NCBI GenBank assembly: GCA_020161615.1
Contig: JAIUPD010000012.1
Location: 1-64,000, forward strand
Length of the DNA stretch: 64,000 nt
From: Pseudomonadota bacterium
Lineage (GTDB): Bacteria; Pseudomonadota; Alphaproteobacteria; Rhodobacterales; Rhodobacteraceae
Direction of reading: 5' to 3'
Numbering within the stretch: position 1 is the stretch's first letter; the number at the start of each line of letters is the position of its first letter. Positions 42,173 through 50,002 of the stretch are shown here, piece after piece. The position numbers and the translations under genes were made by a program. The notes under the pieces were generated by a model. It made no database searches. It was not told the origin of the DNA and worked only from the letters and a program-made list of their open reading frames with translations.

Positions 42173-43915
42173 TCAGGCCGGTGCTGCATCGTCCAGACGC
42201 AGCTGGACGCGGTTGCGGCCGCCCCAGGAATTGACCTCGATCTTGCCCGCGAAATGCCAGAGCCCGGGCGCACGGCGCTCCAGCGCCGGGCCCAGCGGGC
42301 CGTCAAAGGCGCCGAAGGCCACCGCCTCCAGCGCCGCGCCGCCGCGGTCGCCGAAGCGCAGCCGCAGGTGGTTGGTGCCGATCCGCCGCACATCGAGCAC
42401 GGCCTGCGAGGGGAAGGCGAATCGTGGGGCAGGGGCGGCCTGGCCGAAGGGCCCGGCCTGCTCCAGCGCGGTGACCAGTTCGACCGTCGCCGCCCCGGGC
42501 ATCAGCAACCCGTCGAGGCGCAGGTCGCCCGCGCCGCCGGTGCCCGCCCCCTGCCGGGCCAGCAGCTCGCCCAGCCGCGCCATCGCCGCCTCAAGACGGT
42601 CGCGCGCGACGGTCAGCCCCGCGGCCATCCGGTGCCCGCCGCCCTTGAGCAACAGCCCCTCGGCCGCCAGCCGTTGCACCGAGGCGCCGAGATCCACACC
42701 GGCGACCGACCGGGCCGACCCCTTGCCCTCGGCCCCGTCCAGCGCGATGACCACGGCCGGGCGGTTGGTAGCCTCTTTGAGCCGGGCGGCGACGATGCCG
42801 ATGACGCCCGGGTGCCAGCCCTCGGCCGCGGCCCAGACCAGCGGGCCGTCGAGGCCCCGGCGTTCGGCCTGGGCCAGCGCCTCCTCGCGCACGGCGGCCT
42901 CGATGGCGCGGCGGTCGTCGTTCAGCTGGTCAAGGCGCTGCGCCAATTGCTGCGCCTCGTGCGGGTTGGAGGTGGCCAGCAGCCGCGCGCCCAGATCGGC
43001 CGCGCCGATCCGGCCACCGGCGTTGACGCGCGGGCCCAGCACGAAGCCCAGATGATAGGGCGTCGGCGCCGAATCGATGCGGCCCACATCGGACAGCGCC
43101 ACCAGACCGGGGCGCCCGCGCTGGGCCATGACCTTCAGCCCCTGGCGCACGAAGGCGCGGTTGATGCCGATCAGCGGCGCCACGTCGGCCACCGTGGCCA
43201 GCGCCACGAGGTCGAGAAAACCCATCAGGTCAGGGCCTTGCAGGCCGTTCTGGCGCAATTGGCGGTTGGCCTCGACCAGCAGAAGGAACACCACCCCCGC
43301 CGCGCAAAGATGGCCCAGATCGCCAGGCTCGTCCTGCCGGTTGGGATTTACCACGGCATAGGCGGGCGGCAGCGTCTCGGACGCCAGGTGGTGGTCAATG
43401 ACCAGCACATCGGCGCCCTGGGCCGCGGCGATCGGCCCGTGCGAGAGCGTGCCGCAATCGACGCAAAGGATCAGGCGATGGTCCTGCGCCAGCGCCGCCA
43501 TGGCCGGTTCGTTGGGGCCATAGCCCTCGTCGATGCGGTCGGGAATATAGAGCGTCGCGTCATGGCCCATCGCCCGCAGCCAGACCAGGAGCAGCGCCGC
43601 CGAGGCGCCGCCGTCCACGTCGTAATCGGCGAAGACGGCGATTTTTTCGCGCGATGTCAGCGCCGCCAGCAGCCGTTCGGCCGCGCGTTCCATGTCACGC
43701 AGGCGGCGGGGATCGGGCAGCAGCGCGCGCAGCGAGGGGGCGAGATAGGCCTCGACCCCCTCGGCCGGCACTTCGCGTGCGGCCAGCACGGCGCAGAGCG
43801 CGGCGGGCAGGCGGGTGGCCTGGGCCAGCGCCTCGGCCTGCCGCTCGCGCAGGGCGCCGGGTCCGACCCAGCGCCGTCCGGTCAGCGAGCTTTCGACGCC
43901 GAGATAGGCACTCAT
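42173..43915 (-). CDS. recJ: Single-stranded-DNA-specific exonuclease RecJ
   Basis: 580-residue 5'-3' exonuclease of the DHH phosphoesterase family, used in recombination and repair. Catalytic motifs: FADYDVDGGASAALLL (about 155), LCVDCGT, VIDHHLASE (the DHH, about 235) and the DHHA1 region with KGGGHRMAAGLTV (about 435). A C-terminal OB-like domain follows. Its start overlaps the end of glpX by four bases (43912-43915), so it is translated with it. Confidence 0.95.
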   Translation of the reverse strand: MSAYLGVESSLTGRRWVGPGALRERQAEALAQATRLPAALCAVLAAREVPAEGVEAYLAPSLRALLPDPRRLRDMERAAERLLAALTSREKIAVFADYDVDGGASAALLLVWLRAMGHDATLYIPDRIDEGYGPNEPAMAALAQDHRLILCVDCGTLSHGPIAAAQGADVLVIDHHLASETLPPAYAVVNPNRQDEPGDLGHLCAAGVVFLLLVEANRQLRQNGLQGPDLMGFLDLVALATVADVAPLIGINRAFVRQGLKVMAQRGRPGLVALSDVGRIDSAPTPYHLGFVLGPRVNAGGRIGAADLGARLLATSNPHEAQQLAQRLDQLNDDRRAIEAAVREEALAQAERRGLDGPLVWAAAEGWHPGVIGIVAARLKEATNRPAVVIALDGAEGKGSARSVAGVDLGASVQRLAAEGLLLKGGGHRMAAGLTVARDRLEAAMARLGELLARQGAGTGGAGDLRLDGLLMPGAATVELVTALEQAGPFGQAAPAPRFAFPSQAVLDVRRIGTNHLRLRFGDRGGAALEAVAFGAFDGPLGPALERRAPGLWHFAGKIEVNSWGGRNRVQLRLDDAAPA

Positions 43916-44877
43916 GCCACCGGCGTGCGATAGATCATCCGCCGCACCGAGCCGGTTTTCGAGCGCATCAGCAGGGTTTCGGTGGTGACCCAGCCCGGCT
44001 CGCGCTTGAGGCCCGAGACGATGGAGCCATTGGTCACCCCGGTGGCCGAGAAGATGACATCCGCTGTCACCAGCTCGTCACGGGTATAGATGCGGTTCAG
44101 GTCGGTGATCCCGGCCTTGGCCGCCCGGCCGCGTTCGTCATCGTTGCGGAACAGCAGCTTGCCATAGATCTGCCCGCCCATGCATTTCAGCGCGGCGGCG
44201 GCCAGCACGCCCTCGGGCGCGCCGCCCGAACCCATGTACATGTCGATGCCGGTCAGCTCCGGCTCGGCGCAATGGATCACGCCCGCCACGTCGCCATCGG
44301 TGATGAGGCGGATCGCGGCGCCGGTCGAGCGGACTTCGCGGATCAGATCCTCGTGCCGGGGGCGTTCGAGGATGCAGCAGGTGATGTCCGTCATCTCGCA
44401 GCCCTTGGCGGCGGCGAGCGCGCGGACCCGTTCGGCTGGCTCCATCTCCAGCGTCACGGTGCCGGGGGCATAGCCCGGGCCGATGGCGAGTTTTTCCATA
44501 TAGACATCGGGCGCGTGCAGCAGTGTGCCGCGCGGCGCCATGGCGATCACGGTCAGCGCGTTCGGCATGTCCTTGGCGGTCAGCGTCGTTCCCTCCAGCG
44601 GGTCGAGTGCGATATCCACCGCCGGGCCGTTGCCGGTGCCGACCTCTTCACCGATGTAGAGCATCGGCGCCTCGTCCCGCTCGCCCTCGCCGATGACCAC
44701 GACGCCCTCGATATCCAGCAGGTTGAGCTGGGTGCGCATCGCCTCGACGGCGGCATGGTCGGCGGCCTTCTCGTCGCCGCGCCCGATCCAGGCGGCGGAT
44801 TCCAGCGCCGCGGCCTCGGACACGCGGGCCAGGCCCAGCGACAGCATGCGGTCATGGAAAAGGGGGGATTCGGGCAT
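43912..44877 (-). CDS. glpX: Fructose-1,6-bisphosphatase class II
   Basis: 321-residue metal-dependent phosphatase acting in gluconeogenesis, and in the Calvin cycle where present. Family blocks: ARVSEAAALESAAWIGRGDEKAAD (in order, start), VVVIGEGERDEAPML with metal ligands (about 55), ALDPLEGTTLTAKDMPNA (about 85) and YMGSGGAPEGVLAAAAL (about 195). The ATG at 44877 is preferred over 44883 because AAGGA lies 6 bases before the former and directly abuts the latter. Overlaps recJ by four bases. Confidence 0.95.
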   Translation of the reverse strand: MPESPLFHDRMLSLGLARVSEAAALESAAWIGRGDEKAADHAAVEAMRTQLNLLDIEGVVVIGEGERDEAPMLYIGEEVGTGNGPAVDIALDPLEGTTLTAKDMPNALTVIAMAPRGTLLHAPDVYMEKLAIGPGYAPGTVTLEMEPAERVRALAAAKGCEMTDITCCILERPRHEDLIREVRSTGAAIRLITDGDVAGVIHCAEPELTGIDMYMGSGGAPEGVLAAAALKCMGGQIYGKLLFRNDDERGRAAKAGITDLNRIYTRDELVTADVIFSATGVTNGSIVSGLKREPGWVTTETLLMRSKTGSVRRMIYRTPVA

Positions 44878-45050
44878 GATCATTCCTTGGTTGAAATCGG
44901 GCTGCTCTGGGGACTGCATAGCGCGCGAGGGGGGCGGAAACAACGTTGGTGCCGCTAACGCCCTGGCCGGCGCATGCGCGGCCCCGCTTGGGGGGTATCC
45001 GGGCGTCGGGTGACATTGTTGCGACGTGATCGCGGGCAGAGGCCGGGGCA

Positions 45051-45074
45051 GGTGGGATGAAATCCCACCCTACG
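45051..45074. repeat. Family B palindromic repeat, copy 1
   Basis: GGTGGGATGAAATCCCACC with CCTACGG-type right flank. An 8-bp stem (GGTGGGAT/ATCCCACC) around a three-base loop. Orientation opposite to the next two copies. Confidence 0.88.
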
Positions 45075-45116
45075 GGGCGCGGTACGTGGGCTTGACGCTG
45101 GGCCGGGAGAGTCGGC

Positions 45117-45139
45117 GTAGGGTGGGATTTCATCCCACC
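45117..45139. repeat. Family B palindromic repeat, copy 2
   Basis: GTAG followed by GGTGGGATTTCATCCCACC. Same unit as copy 1 in the inverted orientation. Confidence 0.88.
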
Positions 45140-45152
45140 GTGTAGCGAGTGT

Positions 45153-45175
45153 GTAGGGTGGGATTTCATCCCACC
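45153..45175. repeat. Family B palindromic repeat, copy 3
   Basis: Identical to copy 2 over GTAG plus GGTGGGATTTCATCCCACC, 13 bases after it; it lies just past the hom stop codon. Confidence 0.88.
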
Positions 45176-45188
45176 CACGAAAGGCCGC

Positions 45189-46475
45189 TCAGACTTCCTC
45201 GATCCTTAGCGCCACCGGCTCGCCCACCAGCACCCCGGTATCGGCGAAGCGGGTCAGGGCGTGGGCGATGTCGTCGGACGAGGCCTTGTGGGTGACGATC
45301 AGCACCGGCGCATCGGTCCCCTCATGCGAATACTGGCGCATGCGGGCGATGGAGATACCGCTCTCGCCCAGAACGGTGGCGATCTTGGCCAGCGCGCCGG
45401 GCTTGTCCAGAAGCGTCATGCGCAGATACCAGGGCGCGCCCGCGCTGACCGCAGCAGGGGGGGCGGCGACCAGATCCGCGGCCGGCTGGCCGAAGACCGG
45501 CAGGCGGAAGCCGCGGGCGATGTCGATCACGTCGCCCATCACCGCGCTCGCCGTCGGGCCTTCGCCCGCACCCGCGCCGCGCAAGACGATCTGGCCGACC
45601 ATGTCGCCCTCGATCACCACCATGTTGGTGCCGCCCTGCAATTGCCCCAGCGGATGCGTTTCCGGGACCAGGCAGGGCGTCATGCGCTGTTCCAGCCCGC
45701 GGCCGGTCATCTGCGCCACGCCCAGCAGCTTGATGGCATAGCCCATGTCCCGCGCCAGCCGGATATCGGCGATCGAGACCGAGCCGATGCCCTGCAGAAC
45801 CACATTGTCGAAATCCACCTCGGTGCCGAAGGCGATGGCGGACAGAAGGCTCAGCTTGTGGCCCGCGTCGATGCCGCCGACGTCGAGATTGGGGTCGGCC
45901 TCCAGATAGCCCAGCTTGCGGGCTTCCTCGAACACCTCGTCATAGGGCAGGCCGGCCGATTCCATCCGCGTCAGGATGTAGTTGCAGGTGCCGTTCATCA
46001 CCCCCATGACGCGCTTGATCTGGTTGCCCGCCAGCCCCTCGGTCAGGGCCTTGATCACCGGGATCCCGCCCGCCACCGCGGCCTCGAACCGCAGCGAGCG
46101 GCCCTTGTCCTCGGCTAGCCGGGCCAGGGCGGTGCCATGCTTGGCCAAGAGCGCCTTGTTGGCGGTCACCACGTCCTTGCCGTTCTTCAGCGCCGTCTCG
46201 ACCAGGGCCTTGGCCACACCATTCTCGCCGCCAATCAATTCGACCACGACATCGACATCCTCGCGTCGCGCCAGCTGGACGGGATCATCTTCCCAGCCAT
46301 AGGCCGAGATATCCGCGCCCCGGTTCTTCGACCGCGAGTTGGCGCTGACCGCCACGATCTCGACCGGGCGGCCAGAGCGGCGGGCAAGCAGCGCCCCATG
46401 GGTCTGGACAATCTTGACGACGCCAATGCCAACCGTGCCGAGACCGGCGATGCCAAGACGAAGAGGGGTGGACAT
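45189..46475 (-). CDS. hom: Homoserine dehydrogenase
   Basis: 428 residues. It reduces aspartate semialdehyde to homoserine for threonine and methionine. N-terminal NAD(P) motif GIAGLGTVGIGVV; catalytic domain with AAVAGGIPVIKALTEGL and MNGTCNYILTRM (about 165); GYLEADPNLDVGGIDAGHK with the catalytic lysine and aspartate. The C-terminal ACT domain (about 345-428: RMTLLDKPGALAKIATVLGESGISI in order) is the usual feedback site. ATG at 46475 has GGAG 7 bases before it. First gene of the hom-glpX-recJ run. Confidence 0.96.
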   Translation of the reverse strand: MSTPLRLGIAGLGTVGIGVVKIVQTHGALLARRSGRPVEIVAVSANSRSKNRGADISAYGWEDDPVQLARREDVDVVVELIGGENGVAKALVETALKNGKDVVTANKALLAKHGTALARLAEDKGRSLRFEAAVAGGIPVIKALTEGLAGNQIKRVMGVMNGTCNYILTRMESAGLPYDEVFEEARKLGYLEADPNLDVGGIDAGHKLSLLSAIAFGTEVDFDNVVLQGIGSVSIADIRLARDMGYAIKLLGVAQMTGRGLEQRMTPCLVPETHPLGQLQGGTNMVVIEGDMVGQIVLRGAGAGEGPTASAVMGDVIDIARGFRLPVFGQPAADLVAAPPAAVSAGAPWYLRMTLLDKPGALAKIATVLGESGISIARMRQYSHEGTDAPVLIVTHKASSDDIAHALTRFADTGVLVGEPVALRIEEV

Positions 46476-46497
46476 ACAGCGCTCCGACATGATCCTG

Positions 46498-46515
46498 CCG
46501 CCCGGCGCCGGGCGG
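46498..46515. promoter_or_regulatory. 18-bp palindrome in the hom leader
   Basis: CCGCCCGGC and its exact complement GCCGGGCGG form a strong potential hairpin 23 bases upstream of the hom start. It could affect translation or mark an operator. No leader peptide or riboswitch is visible. Confidence 0.35.
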
Positions 46516-46571
46516 TATCGCTGCTGAATTAGCCTGCCGGGGGGCCGGGCGCAATGCGCGGATGCGCGCGC

Positions 46572-46850
46572 TCAGCGCTCGTCGCGCTTGAGGTCTTCGG
46601 CGCGCCGCAGGAGTTCGGCGCGTTCGGCCCCGCCGACGCCACCCCGCCGCAGCGCCGCGGCCCGCGCCTGCAATGCCGAGGCTCGCCAGGCCAGCTCGCG
46701 CGAGGCGGCCTCGCCCCGGGTGGAATCGGCCGCGCCGTCGGTCCGGGCCGCGATCTCGTCCAGGGGCAGCAGCGCCGGCGCCTCGGGCGCGACGGTGCCG
46801 CAGCCCGAGAGCAGCAGCGCGGAAAGGGCAACGGGGGCGAAACGGAGCAT
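46572..46850 (-). CDS. Small lipoprotein of unknown function
   Basis: 92 residues. Lipoprotein signal VALSALLLSGC (lipobox LSGC at about 14-17). The mature part is alanine- and arginine-rich and helical (ASRELAWRASALQARAAALRR in order), suggesting a coiled coil in the periplasm. The start at 46850 has GAGG upstream. It lies 96 bases before hom on the same strand, so co-transcription is possible. No family recognised. Confidence 0.72.
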   Translation of the reverse strand: MLRFAPVALSALLLSGCGTVAPEAPALLPLDEIAARTDGAADSTRGEAASRELAWRASALQARAAALRRGGVGGAERAELLRRAEDLKRDER

Positions 46851-46945
46851 CGGGGCCTCGGCCTTGGGTCGGGCCAACCTAGCAAGCGGGCCGGTCGCTG
46901 TGAAGGCGCAATGCGGCCGCAAGGGGAGGGCGATCCGGGGTTGAA

Positions 46946-46961
46946 CTGAACGGGCGTTCAG
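46946..46961. promoter_or_regulatory. TetR-type operator upstream of the TetR gene
   Basis: CTGAACG-GG-CGTTCAG, two perfect 7-bp arms around two bases, 12 bases before the ATG of the TetR-family gene. TGAACG/CGTTCA dyads are typical sites for this regulator class, so autorepression is likely. Confidence 0.65.
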
Positions 46962-46973
46962 TGACAATGGCGC

Positions 46974-47576
46974 ATGGCCCGCAAACCCGGCTCCCGCTCA
47001 GAAATCACCGGTCCGCGCCTGCGCGAGGCGGCCTTGCGGCTTTTCGCCCGCGACGGCTATGCGGCGGTGTCGATGCGCCAGATCGCGGCCGAAGTGGGGG
47101 TGCAGGCGGGGGCGCTCTACCTCTATACCGCTGACAAGCAGAGCCTTCTGGCCGATCTGATGGCCGATCATCTGGAGGCGCTGCTGGCCGCCTGGGCGGC
47201 CGAGGCCCCGAGGGGCGACGCGCGCGCCCGCCTCGACCATTTCGCGCGCTTCCACATCCGGTTTCACGCGGCCCGCGCCGATGCGGTCTTCATTGCCTAT
47301 ATGGAGCTGCGCAACCTCACGCCCGAGAATTTCGCCCGTATCGAGGCGCTGAGGCGTCGCTACGAGACCGAGCTGGAGCAGATCCTGCGGGACGGGCAGG
47401 CCGAGGGATGTTTCGCGGTGCCCGATACCAAGCTGGCGGCCATGGCGCTGATCGCCATGCTGACGGGCGTGAACACCTGGTTCCGCGAAGGCGGCCGGCT
47501 GAGCCTGCCGCGGGTCGAGGATATCTACGTCGATATGGTGCTCAAGGCCGCGGGCGCAGGCGGCCTGCCCCGCTGA
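46974..47576 (+). CDS. TetR/AcrR-family transcriptional regulator
   Basis: 200 residues. The N-terminal helix-turn-helix (about 15-60) reads LREAALRLFARDGYAAVSMRQIAAEVGVQAGALYLYTADKQSLL in order. The C-terminal all-helical ligand domain (about 80-195) shows no diagnostic ligand. Proteins of this look often sit beside acyl-CoA dehydrogenases and control fatty-acid use, but no such gene is adjacent. A perfect dyad lies just upstream (46946-46961). It diverges from a small lipoprotein gene and converges on the Tad genes. Confidence 0.85.
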   Translation: MARKPGSRSEITGPRLREAALRLFARDGYAAVSMRQIAAEVGVQAGALYLYTADKQSLLADLMADHLEALLAAWAAEAPRGDARARLDHFARFHIRFHAARADAVFIAYMELRNLTPENFARIEALRRRYETELEQILRDGQAEGCFAVPDTKLAAMALIAMLTGVNTWFREGGRLSLPRVEDIYVDMVLKAAGAGGLPR

Positions 47577-47595
47577 GGGGACGGTCCGGGCGTCG

Positions 47596-49458
47596 TCAGC
47601 GGGTCCAGCGGTCGATGGTCAGGTTGGTGGTGCAGCTGCCCCGGTTGTAGGTGCCGATGAAGATCACGTATTGGCCGCTGGGCGGGTTGGTCATCCGCAC
47701 GCCCGCGTTCCAGCCGCTGTAATCGTCGTTGAAGAACCATTGCCCGTTCGGGTCGCGGATGATCAGCGTGGTATCGCAGGTATAGCCGTTGTTGCCGTCG
47801 TTCAGGCTGATCTGCAGGCCGTTGCGGGTCGAAGTGACGTTCTGGTTGTCGTAGTTCAGCACCAGCGAGGGCGAGGCATTGGCATAACCCCAGCCGCCCG
47901 TATTCGGGCAGCCCGATAGCGAGGTGCCGCCGCTGGCCTGGCGCTGCATGGTGATGCCCGTGGCCAGATCCGCGCGGGTCATCGTCAGCCAGGGGGCGGC
48001 GATGCGATATTCCGGGCAGCCTGAATAGCGGTTGAAACGATTGTGCGGATCGGCGCCGAGCAGGTTCGCGGCATTGGCGACAAAAGGCGCTGCCGTGCCC
48101 GTGCCGAGGTTCGAGGCGGTGATCGACAAATTGTCGATCCCCCAGCCCTCGTCGCTCGAGGGGCTGTCGATCCCGCCCGAAAGCCCCAGCGAGAAGGTCC
48201 GGGGGGCGTTGTCGATGGTCAAGGTGACGCGCCAAAGCTGGTCGTTCGAGCCGCCGCCGGCAAAGTTGCTGCCGGTACGGGTCTGCGCCATCGACAGCCG
48301 ATAGGTCGCATTGCCGAGATAGCCGGCGCTGACCCGGCTGTTGTCATAGGGGGCCTGCGACCAGTTGATGAAGGGATCGACCGACAGCGGCACCCCGTCC
48401 ATCAGGATGGTGAACGTGTCACCGCGCGGCAGGATATACTGGTTGGCATACCCGTCCCAGGTATCCAGGATCAGCAGGTCGAAGGCGATATTGGCCGTGG
48501 CGTGATCGGCTTGCAGGTCGACCGCGACGGTGACGGGCGTGGCCCAGGTCTCGTTCCCGAAGGGGCCGAGATACGAGCCCGAGGGACCGCCGCCGGTGAC
48601 AGTGGTCCGCGACAGGCCGGTGGTCACACCATCGTCGAAGGAATAGCTGCGGTTGGCCGAAGGGGGCTCGGTCGGGGTCGGCGGCGGATCGGTCGGGTCG
48701 GGCAGGCCCTCGTTGCCGCTGCCGGTCCAGGCGACCTCGTAATCGGCTTCGGGGTAGATGGGGTCGCGCCCCTCGAAATTGATCCAGGGCGCGAAGCGCG
48801 GCCGCACCACGACCACGGGGGTGAAGCGCAACTGCCCCAGGCCCACCTGCGCGAAGGGTTCCCACAGCGCGAAAGCCTCGACCAGCAGCAGCGCTTCGCC
48901 CGGCAGGACCGGCGGGATGCGATCGGACAGGTCCGAGACCGGCATCTGCGCGTTGGCCCCGGCGAAGGTGAAGCTGCCGTCTTCGCCAAACTCGGCCATC
49001 AGGGTTTCCAGATCGCCCGCCTGCAGCAGCTCGAACGTGTCCTCGGGCAGGGCAGAGAGGTCGCGCGTGGCATAGGACCATTGCAGCCGGTTGCGTTCGT
49101 TGGCGCTGTCCCAGATCACCGACGAGACACGCAGCCGGGTCGGGAAGCGCGAGTCGATCAGGAAATCGAAGACGTCGTTCAGCCCTTCGATGTAATTGGC
49201 GGTAAAGAGATCGGTCTCGCGCGACATGATGTCGGCGACCGTCTGCGCGGCCATCTGCGCGTGATAGCGCGTCTTGTAGCCGTCATAGAACACCACCGTC
49301 GCCGCCAGCGCCCAGAGGAGCAGCGGCAGGGTGATGATCAGCTCGACCGAGACAGAGCCCTGGGTCGCCCCGCCAAAGGCGCGGCCCCGGGCCGCCAGGT
49401 GCCGCGCCAGGGCGCGCGGCATCGCCAGGGCGCGAGAGAAGGCATCGAAGACGCTCAT
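47596..49458 (-). CDS. TadE-like pseudopilin with large C-terminal extracellular extension
   Basis: 620 residues, far longer than a normal TadE (150-250). Residues about 33-60 hold the TadE helix SVSVELIITLPLLLWALAA with the conserved glutamate. A mixed pilus-type region follows to about 245, then a proline/threonine linker (DPTDPPPTPTEPP). Residues about 265-475 look like a jelly-roll (lectin-like) domain ending DEGWGIDNLSIT. Residues about 510-620 resemble a PPC-type beta domain (CDTTLIIRDPNGQWFFNDD in order). Predicted minor pilin displaying an adhesive tip; function inferred. GAGG precedes ATG 49458. Confidence 0.78.
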   Translation of the reverse strand: MSVFDAFSRALAMPRALARHLAARGRAFGGATQGSVSVELIITLPLLLWALAATVVFYDGYKTRYHAQMAAQTVADIMSRETDLFTANYIEGLNDVFDFLIDSRFPTRLRVSSVIWDSANERNRLQWSYATRDLSALPEDTFELLQAGDLETLMAEFGEDGSFTFAGANAQMPVSDLSDRIPPVLPGEALLLVEAFALWEPFAQVGLGQLRFTPVVVVRPRFAPWINFEGRDPIYPEADYEVAWTGSGNEGLPDPTDPPPTPTEPPSANRSYSFDDGVTTGLSRTTVTGGGPSGSYLGPFGNETWATPVTVAVDLQADHATANIAFDLLILDTWDGYANQYILPRGDTFTILMDGVPLSVDPFINWSQAPYDNSRVSAGYLGNATYRLSMAQTRTGSNFAGGGSNDQLWRVTLTIDNAPRTFSLGLSGGIDSPSSDEGWGIDNLSITASNLGTGTAAPFVANAANLLGADPHNRFNRYSGCPEYRIAAPWLTMTRADLATGITMQRQASGGTSLSGCPNTGGWGYANASPSLVLNYDNQNVTSTRNGLQISLNDGNNGYTCDTTLIIRDPNGQWFFNDDYSGWNAGVRMTNPPSGQYVIFIGTYNRGSCTTNLTIDRWTR

Positions 49459-49465
49459 GGGGACC

Positions 49466-50002
49466 TCACGCGGGTTCATTGGCGAAAGCGGCGTGCGAGA
49501 CGAGATGGAAGCCGCCGGAACTGTCCTCGGGCATGCCCAGGATCAGGCCGGTGATGTCCAGGAACGGATCGACCACGGCGCAGACCCGGATCAGCATGAG
49601 CTGTTGCAGCCCGGCCGACGGCACGAAGCTGAGAACGGGCGAGAGTTCCAGCTCGCGGTTGACGCATTGCGCGGGGTTGTCGAGGCCGGACCAGTTCTGC
49701 GTGTCCACCGGGCGCAATTCGATGGCGATGGCGTTCCGGCAATCGCGGATCAGGAAGGAATTGTCGCAGATCATGTCCCGGAACCGGCTGAACTGCGCGC
49801 CGGTGATATTGCCCAGCCGGACCTGGCGCACGGCGATGTCGACCGAGCGGTCCAGGAAGACCTGGCGCAGCATGACCGCGCCGAAATCGATGGCCGAGAA
49901 CAGGAACATCAGCACCAGCGGCACGGCAATCACGAACTCGACCGAGGCGCTGCCGATCTGGCTGCGGGCAAAGCGCCGCAGGAGGGGGCGAAGCGGGTTC
50001 AC
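49466..50002 (-). CDS. TadE-family minor pilin
   Basis: 178 residues from the GTG at 50002, with GAGG 9 bases upstream. The N-terminal helix GSASVEFVIAVPLVLMFLFSAIDFG (in order) contains the TadE signature with the conserved glutamate. The periplasmic part has four or more cysteines (MICDNSFLIRDC, PAQCVN, IRVCAVV), likely in disulfides. It lies 7 bases before the long TadE-like gene and overlaps the end of the VWA-domain gene by four bases (49999-50002), so three genes form one unit. Confidence 0.85.
   Translation of the reverse strand: MNPLRPLLRRFARSQIGSASVEFVIAVPLVLMFLFSAIDFGAVMLRQVFLDRSVDIAVRQVRLGNITGAQFSRFRDMICDNSFLIRDCRNAIAIELRPVDTQNWSGLDNPAQCVNRELELSPVLSFVPSAGLQQLMLIRVCAVVDPFLDITGLILGMPEDSSGGFHLVSHAAFANEPA

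Larger units (their letters stand above)
44878..45188. other. Gap between hom and glpX holding family B palindromes
   Basis: 311 bases. Three copies of the GGTGGGAT-ATCCCACC palindrome lie at its hom-proximal side (45051-45175). The remainder, toward glpX, presumably holds its ribosome site and perhaps a promoter. No reading frame is convincing. Confidence 0.6.

Noticed and set aside
45051-45175. CRISPR array suggested by three repeated units
   Set aside because: Spacers are absent or irregular, units alternate in orientation and are full palindromes, and no cas genes occur.
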